Positions 11,132 to 22,734 of a DNA stretch of 64,000 nt are shown here, piece after piece (the first letter of the stretch is position 1; each line of letters opens with the position of its first letter). The DNA lies in the NCBI RefSeq assembly GCF_029867415.1, contig NC_081183.1, forward strand, positions 192,603,563 through 192,667,562, given 5' to 3'. Both the position numbers and the translations under genes were made by a program. Under the pieces are notes generated by a model. The model ran no database searches and was not told the DNA's origin. It was given only the letters and a program-made list of their open reading frames with translations. Source of the DNA: Vicia villosa. Its lineage: Eukaryota; Streptophyta; Magnoliopsida; Fabales; Fabaceae.

Positions 11132-12274
11132 TGTTAGAACAAGATTTGTTCTGATCAATATTCTTACTTTTGATGATAACAAGGATATGAATTTTGTATG
11201 AGATAATGTGGTACTCTAATACTATGCAATTTCCATTTCAGGAATTATACAAAGAGTATGCACAAAATCAGCGCAAGAAGCACTGACTCAGAAGGTTCAG
11301 CATGCAACATCAGAACGTGGTCTGGCAAGACATCAGAAGATGGTCAAGCAGAATCAGAACATGGGTCTATGGAAGCATCAGAAGAACTTGAGATCAGAAG
11401 CAGAAGCACTGAAGTTCTCATGGTATCACACTCAGAAGCACTTCAAGGTCAGAAGACAAGAAGATGCTCTGCAACTAGCTGTTTGACTCTGATGATATTC
11501 AAACGTTGTTTACACAAACATCAGATCAGAAGCAAGTACTAGACTGGCAGGCTACGCTGACTGACAAAAGGAATGTTAGAAGCTATTAAAGGCAACGTCA
11601 GTAGACACAGCGGAAACAAGGCTCGAGGTAGTTGACAAAATAGTGAAACATTAAATGCAATGCTGTACGGATTACGCAAAGCATTAAATGCTCCCAATGG
11701 TCATCTTCTCAAATGCCTATAAATATGAAGTTCTGATGAGAAGCAAAGGTTAACGAATTACAAACTCTGAACCAACTTGCAGAAACGCTGTTCAAATCAA
11801 AAGCTCTCAAACTTCATCATCAAGCTCACTACATTGCTGTTGTAATATCTTAGTGAGATTTAAGCTTAAACTTAAGAGAAAATCACAGTTGTGATAATAG
11901 CTTTATAAGAAGCATTGTAACTCTTAAAAGAATTTGTTTACATTAAGTTGTAAGTTCTAGAGTGATCAGGTTGTTGATCAGTATACTCTAGCAAGTCTTA
12001 GAAGTTGTCTAAGCAGTTTGTTCCTAGAGTGATCAGGTTGTGATCAGGATACTCTAGAAGACTTAGAGTGTTTCTAAGTGGAAAACCATTGTAATCAAGT
12101 GTGATTAGTGGATTAAATCCTCAGGTGAGGTAAATCACTCCAAGGGGGTGGACTGGAGTAGTTTAGTTAACAACGAACCAGGATAAAAATCATTGTGCAA
12201 ATAGTTTTTATCTTACAAGTTTTTAAAGCTACACTTATTCAAACCCCCCTTTCTAAGTGTTTTTCTATCCTTCA
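11132..12274 (+). mobile_element. Solo LTR, SIRE/Maximus-type copia (1143 bp)
   Basis: It begins TGTTAGAACAAG and ends CCTTTCTAAGTG...CCTTCA, both characteristic of SIRE/Maximus LTRs of legumes. The 5-bp target duplication GATGT flanks it exactly (11127-11131 and 12275-12279). No internal region is present, so it arose by LTR-LTR recombination. A promoter TATAAATA lies at 11719-11726. A short motif, CTAGAGTGATCAGGTTG, is tandemly repeated near 11955-12050. The open frame 11258-11542 is LTR sequence, not a gene. Confidence 0.93.
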
Positions 12275-12419
12275 GATGTGTCATGCCATGTGGTCATGGT
12301 CAACATCACACTTGAACCCATAAAATTTTGCAGCTGATCGGTAGCTAAAATCATAGCTAATCTATAGCGAATTTATTTCAAGAATTTTGGTTTGAAAAAA
12401 TGTAGTATGTTTATGTTGC

Positions 12420-13042
12420 CACAAACCTTCATGTAAACCAAATATAATTTCTCTATCCACTTAAAACCATGCATAGATCTCACCAATGGTCATCTAGTAG
12501 AACCCTATATTGTTGTCTCGATAATCCGTCATTGTGGTCAACTGTTTCTCTAACACTGAATGTGCGGCTGAATCGATCGAAAGCAGTAACATGATGATTG
12601 TTGGCCTTTGTTGATTGTTCTTTCAAAAATTTCATGCAACTCTCGCTGAACAGTTGTCCCGATTCTCTAATAGCACTCCACCTCTGACCTCTTGTTGAGA
12701 ATAGCAAAGCCATCCTAAAATAGGTTACTTCCACCAGTTCAGTAATAGGAAGATTTCAAATGCCCTTAAAGACACCATTCATGGATTCCATATGATTTGT
12801 TGTTATGTGGCCCCATCGTACGCCGTTGTCATAAGTCCAAGTCTATTTCTCCCTTGCAAGGTTATCAATCCAGCTTCCTGCATCCGGATTTGACAATACA
12901 ATTTCACTCCGATAATGTTGGAATGTGGGTTGAGTTAACACATATCCTGTATTGACTAGTCTCTTCAGGAGGTGCCTATCCTTAATTTCCCGCATGAAAT
13001 TCAGGGCAATATGTCGAATACAGTCTACAATATACATTTCAA
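12420..13042 (-). pseudogene. Mutator-like transposase fragment, second copy
   Basis: On the minus strand, starting at the inner edge of copy B, the frame reads YIVDCIRHIALNFM, then QPTFQHYRSEIVLSNP, GVRWGHITTN, SMNGVFKGI and YFRMALLFSTRG, with stops at several places. This is the same transposase as at 3386-3940, but it keeps the HIALNFMREIKDRH segment lost there and lacks the N-terminal DGNN/VEGE part. It continues to about 12480 with sequence past the core (SVRETVDHNDGL). The two fragments are differently deleted relatives, not copies of one broken ancestor. Confidence 0.8.
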
Positions 13043-13140
13043 ATGGCAAACCTAATATGGGTTGTACATAGGCGCCATTTGAAATGGCGCATACACCCAT
13101 TTTTACTACATATGCGCCATTTGGTTTGGCGTATACTCTA
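13040..13140. repeat. GCGCCATTT palindromic cluster, inner edge of copy B
   Basis: It contains the near-perfect palindrome GGCGCCATTTGAAATGGCGC (13071-13090) and further CGCCATTT modules at 13050 and 13113. Counterpart of 2830-2930. Confidence 0.7.
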
Positions 13141-13544
13141 GGGTGTGCTGCCAAACCTAGACACTTTGGTAAATTTTTCTAAAATGTAGTTTTTGAGTTT
13201 TTTTTTAAAACCTGGTTATTTAAATTTTTTTCACAAATATTACTAATAATATTTAAATAGAACATAATTACATAATTACTATTAAAATATAATTACTAAC
13301 ATTTACGTAACTAAATTCACATAACCAAATTAACTTCCACCTTTAGATCATCCAAATAAATTGAAACCGAAAACATATTTTGGTATTTTTGTTTTTTACC
13401 TTTTGCAAAAAAAAAAAAAAATCCATAAATCCATTGTATAGTATCATGAAAACAATCATTTAAGGTAATTTTACATAAATGACAAAATTTAATTATATAT
13501 TATCAATAATATATAAAATACTATATTTGGATGCAAATAATCAT

Positions 13545-13553
13545 TATAAATAG
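13545..13553 (+). promoter_or_regulatory. Candidate outward promoter in copy B
   Basis: TATAAATAG is followed about 30 bp downstream by a pyrimidine-rich leader (CTTTCTCTCCCCCC). The arrangement is conserved in copies A and C (23146-23152). Confidence 0.4.
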
Positions 13554-14086
13554 TTTACGCTACAGCAACAATAACTGTAACATTCGTCTCTCCCATTTCA
13601 CTTCTTCAACCAAACCCCTCTGTCGCTTTCTCTCCCCCCTCTCTCTCACATAAACAACAAACAAATCCTATTAAATATTCATTTATTCATCGAGGTTTTT
13701 AATCATTATGAATAATATTTTTTTATCAATTGTTTTTCATGTAAAATTTGATTTTTTTTCTTTTTGTGTATGGCAAATTTATGTTTTTAGGCAAAATAAT
13801 TGTGCTGAAAACATCTTCGGGTGTTAGTGATAACTATGTAATATATTTTAGTGTTTGTGTACTTTTCTTCTTCTTTTATTTAATTGTTTTATTTTTCTAT
13901 TGAAAATGAAGAATAAAATTAAGCTTGATGGGTGATGCATCTGCCGTATGTGTCTGTTTTCGTGTTAAAAATGTTAGGACAATGATTATATGTGTTTTAA
14001 TGATGAAATTAGTAAATTAATTTTGTAAAAAATGTAAAAGATTTGATTTGTAGAAAATAAATAAAGTATCATTAATAACTACGCTT

Positions 14087-14255
<169 letters not shown>

Positions 14256-15107
14256 GTGTTAAAATTTGTAATTTTACTTTTGTTTTGTTGCTCTTAGCTT
14301 TCTTTTTGTATTTTGTTTGAACACATGTTTTTTTTTTTCTTCACTCTCCTTTTACTAAGCTTATTGTATTATTTTTTTAGCCACTATGAAAAATATTATT
14401 ACTTCATGCATGATATATTTTATCTTTTAGTGGTTATGTTTAACTCAATTAATCTCTTTATTGTATTTTTAAGATGTGGGCTCAATGATTTTTTTCACCT
14501 AAACATGATTGTATATTTCTTATTTTATCGCTGCAAGGGAAACTAAGTCGACCATATTATAAGGTAAGTGTCTTTCATTCTTATTCTTAATTGCAATTTA
14601 TTTGAGCTTATCGATTATATTTATTTTAACTATTTGTAATAGAATAGTAAAAAATATAATTAAAACAACAATCATTGAATAATAGAGTTAAATAAATATT
14701 AACAAACTCTCTAAAATTATGTTATTATTTAAGTGTCTCACTCAAGTAATTAAGATATATTTACATATAATTCATTCTTATGATTTTTTTATATTTCAAG
14801 CATAGAAACAATATATCTTTTTAAATTCCCCTAATTTAACACTAAACAAAAAAAATTTAAATCAAATATTTAAAAATGATAATATATTTAATATTAATAT
14901 GAATTTTTGTTTTTCAACAGAAAAGTTTTTTTTCATTTGATTCAAAAAACATAACAACTTTTTTATTTTGATAAAATATAAAGTAGATATTTTTTTATAT
15001 ATTTTAACTCTTAAAAAGGAATTTGGTATTAGGAAGTGGAATTTGCATTTCTCTTAGTGGTGGTCCTTGCTTATCATGATTATGAGAAACTCACAAAATA
15101 AATATTA

Positions 15108-15249
15108 CTCCCTCTTGTCCTAATTGTAAGAAAAAATTTACTTTTTAAATTCATTGAATAACTAATGTATTTGATGTATATATTGTCCAAATAAGTTATT
15201 CAATGTATCTAAAAAGTAAATTTTTTCTTATACAAAAGCTCGGAGGTAG
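15108..15249. mobile_element. Stowaway-like MITE in copy B (142 bp)
   Basis: CTCCCTCTTG end, AAGAAAAAATTTACTTTTTA inverted arms and a TA target on both sides (15106-15107, 15250-15251). Same length as in copy A. Confidence 0.8.
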
Positions 15250-15607
15250 TATTGTTTAAGCAAATTAGAATTTGTCACATCCTTCACAGCCGATTTCCTT
15301 TCTGATCAAATATCAAATATAAAACTACCCTATTCATTCTAAATTTCCACCATTACTTAATTCCTCTATAAAATCCTAAGTCCTCTCAACAATCCCAAAT
15401 TCTCTCTAAATTTCTCACTCTTTTCAACTGTAATGGACATGCGTTCACCTGGTGTTGGTTTAATAGCCAACGAAAACATGCACCTCTAAATTGTTTTTGT
15501 TGACTAGATAATAGCCAACAGGAGCTTCTCAGAGGAAACCATAACCAAGTAGAAGCATGTTCCTTGCAATTGAAAAATATGAGCAATTAAGAGAGAATTG
15601 GAGATGT

Positions 15608-15832
15608 ATCAAATGAAAACTTTAGTTATTATGAGAACTGAGAACTTTTAATAATAATCGTGCGATTTAAAATTAATGTCTCAGATTTCACTCAAATTTT
15701 AAGAGACAATAATTAATAGATAGATTCTGGTTTAAATACATATCACATAAATACAGATCTGAGCATTGATTTTAAATCGTATGGTTGTTATTAAAAGTTC
15801 TTAGTTCTCATAATAACCAAAAGTCTCATTTG

Positions 15833-15834
<2 letters not shown>
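15608..15834. mobile_element. Palindromic MITE, 227 bp (first copy)
   Basis: The terminal inverted repeats of about 80 bp begin ATCAAATGAAAACTTTAGTT and end with the inverse AAAAGTCTCATTTGAT. They continue inward through TATTATGAGAACT and AATCGTGCGATTTAAAAT. The flanks are consistent with a TA target. It sits exactly between the outer end of copy B and a TA microsatellite. No coding capacity. Confidence 0.8.

Positions 15835-15917
<83 letters not shown>
15835..15917. repeat. (TA)n microsatellite abutting the MITE
   Basis: About 80 bp of TA directly following the MITE end. Confidence 0.95.
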
Positions 15918-15923
<6 letters not shown>

Positions 15924-16507
15924 AATTCATTTCATTTTTCAAGGGTCTTGATGTCTAGTGGGATGTGTTAACGACGAGCAACCAAGTAATGGTTCATAGA
16001 AATGATATAAATGTTAAATGGATGAAGTACTTACACAATAATTCAATTAAAGATAACAGATATTACCATACTCTAACAAGTTACACATTAATGAAGAGGA
16101 TCAAAACTATTTCTACTAGTGCCATATTCTAAAACATAAGGTAAAATAAGAGTTGAAAATGTTGAATAATAGCAAGATTTTTGGGCCAAACAACATACAT
16201 GTTGAAGTATAGAAAATTCATGGAGATAAAGACATTGATTAGATCACCAAACTTTTTAACAAAATTATGAAGTCAAAAATTTCAAGTGATTAGTGACGAA
16301 TCATATAATTGTTTTGGTAACTCTTTTGAGTTTTTTTCAACATATATTGAGATTTGATAATGGTTAAACTTTGTGAAATTTTTTTTGAAGATGGCGGGTC
16401 TAAAGAAATAGAAATATAGAATGTGAAAAACATTATTATAAATAATATTGCATGATAAAACCTCATTCTTATTGAAATTTCTAATAAATTTAAGTTACAA
16501 AATGACT

Positions 16508-16510
<3 letters not shown>
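15918..16510. other. No recognisable gene
   Basis: AT-rich spacer between two TA arrays. I see no family resemblance, splice structure or repeat boundaries. Confidence 0.6.

Positions 16511-16590
<80 letters not shown>
16511..16590. repeat. (TA)n microsatellite, left flank of the Helitron
   Basis: About 80 bp of TA ending directly at the CTAG terminus of the putative Helitron. Confidence 0.95.
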
Positions 16591-16591
<1 letters not shown>

Positions 16592-19500
16592 TAGTACTTA
16601 GACCCGTGCGAGGCACGGGTTAAATATTTTTTAAGTAAATTTTTTTTTAAAAACACTTATAATTTATAAATTTTATTTATAATAAAATTATTATTGTATA
16701 GATAAAATGTTATTGTTATTAATAGTATACATAAAAGAGTAAAAGAATATACCTTTTTTTTTAAGTATAAAACTTTAGATATATGGTTGTATTTTATTGG
16801 TGTAAAAAGTTTACATATCTTATGTCTTGTTGCAATATAATTTTATTTTGGATTTCCAATAAAATTTGATATTACTCCTCGTAATACTCGTTTCGTGCTT
16901 TCGCAGGGGCGACTTAATATGATGAGAAATAATAATTCATATATATGCGAAGTTGGATAATTATAATTTAAATAAAATTAAAAAAAAATAAAATATATAT
17001 ATTCTAAAATTAAGTACATAAATAATATAATGGATTTATTTGAATTAACCACCATTATATTTGGATAATATAAATAATTAGTAAACTAATATTAAAATAA
17101 TTAAATTATTTATTAAAATTAACTTTTATTATAACTAAACTATTATAGTTAGAGAATTTGAATAACTAATTATTGTTGAATTTATTCCGTTTTATCCTAT
17201 TCTTTATAAACTTACAACGTATCACAACCCGTTAATAATTGCGAACGCAACAACTTGGACAATTTGATCTGTTAATTTATGCGGGTCGAGTTAAAATAAT
17301 AATTAGAGAAGTTAGATAATTATTATTCAAGATCAAATTAAAATAATAAAATAATTTTTTAAATTAAATAAAATTATAATTAGCATTTATTGTAATAATG
17401 TGGGTTTCTCCTTTTTTTTTTCTCTTTAATTCCTAAATGCTACTCACAACCCGTTAATAGTTGCAGATAAACAAAACTAAGTCCGATTAAATTTTGGATT
17501 TATACGGAGCAAGTTAAACAGGAGGGGTTAGCCCGCATAGTCAGCTCTAATTATATTTCGAGAAGTTGATAATTATTATTCCATTTAAAATAAGATAAAA
17601 TGTATTTCCAAAATTAAGTCCAAAAATATTAATGTAGATTTTTTTTAATTGATCATTATAATTAGAAAATTTAAATAATTTGAAGTAAATAATGGTAAAA
17701 TAATAAAATAATTTATAAAATAATAATTTGAAGTAAATAATGGTAAAATAATAAAATAATTAATATCACAAATAAAATGTAACAGATATTAAATTATAAT
17801 CATGATTTTATTGAAATTCATTAAATAATTATACAAATTTAAGAAGTTAATATTGAATTATAAATTAATAATTTATTGTTACATATTAATTTTTATTCAT
17901 TTAATTATATATAACATTCAACATCAAATTAGAATAATAAAATAATTTCTAAAATTAAATATAATTTTAGTTAGCATTTATTGTAATTAAAATTAAGTAC
18001 ATAAATAATATAATGGATTTATTTGAATTAACCACCATTATTATATTTGGATAATATGAATAATTAGTAGTCAATTAATATTAAAATAATTAAATTATTT
18101 ATAATAATTAACCGATTATAACTTGAATAAAATATTTTTGTTCAATTTCTGCCATTTTATCCTATTCTTTATAATGTTACAACGTATCCTATTCTTTGAA
18201 TTTATATCGTTTTATTCTATTTTAAAAATTATATCATATTATAATTAGTATTTATTATAATTAAGCCATTATATTATATTAAAGAGGTTCAATAATAAAA
18301 GCAAGCAGTTAATAAAAAAAATGAAAATTTTGAAATCGTATTTCTTCTTCAATATTTAATTTTATTTCCATTTATAAAAACAACGTATTAAATTTATTAT
18401 TTTTTAAAAAGATTTTCAAAAACCGAAATGGTTGCCTGCCATTTTATTAAGAAAAAAAATCAATTATGATAGTTGCTTGTTACAAATTTCAATGACCGAT
18501 CAATCTTACCAAATATTTTGAAATAATCTTACCAATAAGGTAAGACCTAGAGTCCAACTGATACTAAAAAATAACACAACTTAGTCTTCACCCAAATATT
18601 ACATCACCCAAATATTACAGGAAGGACTCATGCTAATTTTTGAAATATAAACAAATCATCTAATATCAAAGACAGTACTTTACACTATATTTCTGTCAAA
18701 ATAGTACTTTAAATCTCTGTCTTCAATTTGAATAAACCTAAAAAAATACATAAAAAGAAAGACATTCAATGCAACAGATGTTAGAAAATTATAGAACAAA
18801 AGTCATTCTAAAAAAAATAGACATAGAAGAAATGTTAGGAATTACTCACTTGAAATAAGTATCGAAATCATTCACAATTTTTTATATGTGATTTCAAAAT
18901 ACGGTGAGAGAAACTGTCAAAATTTGTAAATATTGCAAAAATTTCCTAAATAATTTTACCTCTTTAAAATTTGATTTATGAAATTTAATGATAGAAATAT
19001 AGATAATGGAGGTAAATTAACTGTATTTTAAAATCAGAAAGTTTACATTTGAACATAAAATACAGTTATAGACCAACAAATAAATACGTTGAAATGATAA
19101 TGTTTACCTTTTGAAAGAAAATTGTGTATGGATTGCAAGTTGATAGAGGAAATGGTTCGTTGCCATTAGGTTTAGTTGTTGTCATTGCCTTTGCCAATCT
19201 TGATGAGATGTCTTGACCATATAAAGATTTGCAAAAAAAAATAATTTATCTGTCAAAACAAAGATATATATCAATTTCAAGAACTTAACAATAAACAATT
19301 TAATACCAAAGTAGGGACCTCAATTATTATAGTTTTTAAAAATCCATAGTATATTCTGTCAAAAAAAAAAATCCATAGTATTAAACCATGAAAACATTCA
19401 CATTGCCTTTGATGAAACCATGAAAACATAGATATTAAAACTAACGATAACAATCAAGCACAACAATGAAACCATTAGAACTGTTTTGTATGCATCATTA

Positions 19501-20220
19501 AAACTCATAAAAGGGAGGATGAAAACTTACTGAGTTTATAGTAAAGACAAAATTTAGTTTCGTAGAAATGGAAGTAATTTCATACGTGAAAAGAATTAGA
19601 GAATTGTAAACAATATATTCTAAGATTGATAAAACAAAATCTTACCCTTTTTTAACTGAAATTTCGAAATATTCTAAATTCAAAAATGGAAATGAAATCA
19701 AAACAGACTGAATAAAATTGAAACAATGGAAATTAAAGCAATGAAAGTTGGAAAGAAAAGATACAATATAATGGAGAGGGGGGAGAAATGAAATATTTGA
19801 AAAGGGAATAAATGAAATATTGGAATAAGAAATGAAATATTGGAATAAGAAAAGGAATTGCATCGGTAATATAATGATAATGCATTGGTAGTATAAGAGA
19901 CAAAACTAAACTTTTGGTTTACCTTTGGTATTGAATAATATGCTTTGAAAAATGAAAAAATGGATAATTGTTATGCTTTGAAAAGTGGAAAGAATGCATA
20001 ATTGCAATGATACGTGAAACAATGCATGTGCAAAAATAAAATAATTAACAATAAATTTTGGAAAACTAAATTAAATATAAAATTATTTAAAAAAGAAAAT
20101 AAAAATTATAACAATAATAGTAAGATTTCTCAAAGTAGAAACTATTAAAATAGTAAGTTGTCCATAATAGTGACACTTGTCAAAATTTCCAAAAAACTCA
20201 TTTTGCTTTATTATTATGTA

Positions 20221-20223
<3 letters not shown>
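16591..20223 (-). mobile_element. Probable non-autonomous Helitron (3.6 kb)
   Basis: On the minus strand the right-hand end begins TCATACATAATAAT and the left-hand end finishes with a GC-rich hairpin, CCCGTGC-CTC-GCACGGG (16619-16603), then about 8 nt later CTAG (16594-16591). A 5' TC, a 3' hairpin plus CTRR and insertion between A and T without target duplication define Helitrons. Both flanks are TA microsatellite, so the insertion fell between an A and a T. There is no Rep/helicase frame, so it is non-autonomous. The interior is extremely AT-rich with internal duplications (17010-17110 vs 17990-18130; a tandem pair at 17675-17765). The assignment rests on the two termini only. Confidence 0.6.
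17000..18190. repeat. Internal duplication within the Helitron
   Basis: AAATTAAGTACATAAATAAT and roughly the next 180 bp occur at about 17005 and about 17990, including TTTTATCCTATTCTTTATAA near each end. A second, tandem pair (TTTGAAGTAAATAATGGTAA) lies at 17675-17765. Confidence 0.75.

Positions 20224-20260
<37 letters not shown>
20224..20260. repeat. (TA)n microsatellite, right flank of the Helitron
   Basis: A short TA array that would be continuous with 16511-16590 if the intervening element were absent. Confidence 0.9.
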
Positions 20261-20265
<5 letters not shown>

Positions 20266-20508
20266 ATCTAGTGAGAATGAATAAGTTATATGAGAATGTG
20301 ATAATGAATAAGAACCATTAGATTGAAAAAGGAATGGTTGAGATTAAATGGTGATCTTTAATAAATCATGTGTCATTAAGAGGAAAGAGAAATTATTAAT
20401 CAAATTTTAAAAATAACTTTAAATCTAAACCATTAAATATAAATCCAATGGTTGTTATTACATTCTCACATTCTCATATAACTTAGTCATTCTCATATGA
20501 TATGTGCT
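20261..20508. mobile_element. MITE with about 55-bp inverted ends (248 bp)
   Basis: The left arm GAGAATGAATAAGTTATATG continues to GAATGTGATAATG and AACCATTAGATT. The right arm is its diverged inverse (AATCCAATGGTT, CATTCTCACATTC, TCATATAACTTAGTCATTC). Non-coding. Flanked by TA-rich DNA on both sides. Superfamily unassigned. Confidence 0.75.
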
Positions 20509-22734
20509 ATATATATAATATCTCTAAGCTTGTGTCTTTCAAAGCTTGTTCAATTTTATAGGTAAATCTCTAAGTAACTTCGCCATCGTTGTGAAGAGAA
20601 ATCGTGGTTATAAGTATGATATATCTTTAAAATTTAATTGATAAGTAGAGAAATATCTAAGTAACTTCGCCATCGTTGTGAAGTCAAGAACTTGAAACAC
20701 TTTGTTGCTGATAGTTTTGGTGGCAAGAACTCGGAACTTGATGGTTTGTCCTTTGAATCATCTCCTGACACCCTAATGTAAAAAAACAATCAGAATGTAA
20801 ACCTTGTAAAAACAATAGATAACAGAGAAAGAAAAATAATCTTTTCATCTTGTATAATACCTTCAAGATGTTGTTGGTAGTTTCGTTCCTTTACAAACCA
20901 TAGATCCACAAGGAGAATAACAAGTTTCCAAACGTTATATTCAAGCTTCAACTTAGCGATAAATATTGGTGGTCTTGACATGTTTTTCAACCTACTTAAA
21001 GCATTAATACGAAGAATGAAACCCAAAAACAGAAGTGTAATAAGAGTAATACAAACAATGGACATTAAGTGTAATATGAACATGATTTATCAAAACAAAC
21101 ATGAACATGAAGCATTACATAACCAGATGAAGTATAAGGAGGTGTGTTCTGAGCTGTAAAGGAAATATCAGGTATAACGTTGTTTGATAATCACTAACCA
21201 TATCAGTTATAGCATCATCTTCTTCTTCCTATAATTTCTATACTAAATCCATTGTGTTCATAAAGGAAATGCAAATTCCACAAAGTCTATCAATAGGGCT
21301 ACAACTTGACCAAAAAACCAGATCACCCTCTAAGTTAAGATACTTGTCATAATACATTCTGATTATAAAAGCCATTCTGATTATAAAAGCATGTTACGAT
21401 GAAATTAAAACACCTATTGTTGTTAGAAATCTTAATGATTAAGATATTAACAGGTCAAATTTGAAACTATAGTGAAATGAGTTACATATCATTCTTTAAG
21501 TTAAAGATGCATTTAAAAGCAAACCTATTCAACATACACTGTAAAGTAAATTGAGGTTAAGCACAAAATCATAGAAACACTGACAGGGGAAGACTTGTTC
21601 AACTTATGAAGAACTGAAGATTCCTAGATTTCCAACATTAATTGTTCTTCTACTGTCCTTAATTCTGTCACTAGACTTGTTCAACCTCTCAGTTAAAACA
21701 TTAATATGTCTCTTTGATCAATTGATACCTATTTTTATCATATCAACAATTAAAAGAAAAATATTATATATAAATATAAAGGAAATGAAGGATTAGGTTT
21801 TTCTCTCATCATGGTTACCCGGGACAATGAATGGTATCCTTTAACAACATCAAAGAATGTTAAGTTAAAAACATGTCATACCATCAAAGCATCATACCGT
21901 CAAAGCCACCGCGAATATATGTACAAATATGAAGTGATGATCCAACCAAATCTCAGAACCGTCAAACACAAGCATGATGCTCCAATTCAATGATGCTCCA
22001 AATGATGCAAGCCATTGGCCATTAGTCAGGTGTTAATAGTGTTGATCGTCATCTCCATTTGACGCAATTTCTAGAAGTTTCTAGAAATTTGAAAATCCCT
22101 AGAGTCATAGATGATGATTTAAAGTTAAGGTTATTTCCATACTCTCTAAGGGACATAGTCAAAAGTTTGTTAAATTCCTATATCCCAATTTTTTAGCCAT
22201 GTGAAATGATTTGGCTGAGAAGTTCTTAGCCATGTATTCTACAATGGATTAGTCTCATCATCAATGAACATGTTAGATGCATCCTCTGGTGGTGCTTTAT
22301 TTAACATTAATCTTTAAACCAAGTATTTAAATAAAAATGTGAATGACACGCTTGTTCAATTTTATAGATAAATCTCTAAATAACTTCGCCATCATTATGA
22401 AGAGAAATAGTGGTAATAAGTATGATATATCATTACGGTTATTTTTGTCAACTGTGATGAAAAGTGTTTCTCTAAAATTAAAACATATATAACACATTCT
22501 AGTTTATTTACTTAAAAACAAACGTTTCCTAGTTAAAGAACAAAAGAAAGCGTTAGAAAATTCCACCATTTCAGGTTCGAATCAAGAAGGGAAAAGAGAA
22601 AACTTTGAGAAGTGTACATGGAAATCATTTCTTGACCTTCTCCTCTTCTTCACAATTAAAACATCAAAGCAACCCCTTTCTATTTTAAATTAGAGACAAG
22701 TAATATAAAAATATTCATATCAATATATAGTAAA
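20509..22734. other. Unassigned AT-rich stretch with a thrice-repeated motif
   Basis: No gene recognised. The motif TAACTTCGCCATCGTTGTGAAG occurs at about 20575 and 20660, and diverged at about 22382; the first and third copies share longer flanks (CTTGTTCAATTTTATAGRTAAATC). An 18-bp unit CATTCTGATTATAAAAGC is doubled near 21355-21390. Short open frames here lack support. Confidence 0.5.

Noticed and set aside
11258..11542. 94-codon open frame
   Set aside because: Lies wholly within the solo LTR bounded by exact GATGT duplications; Ser/Arg-rich by chance.
14313..14546. 77-codon frame with a related frame at 23996-24187
   Set aside because: Conservation is explained by copies B and C of the long repeat; the frame is Phe/Tyr/Leu-rich and not kept in copy A.
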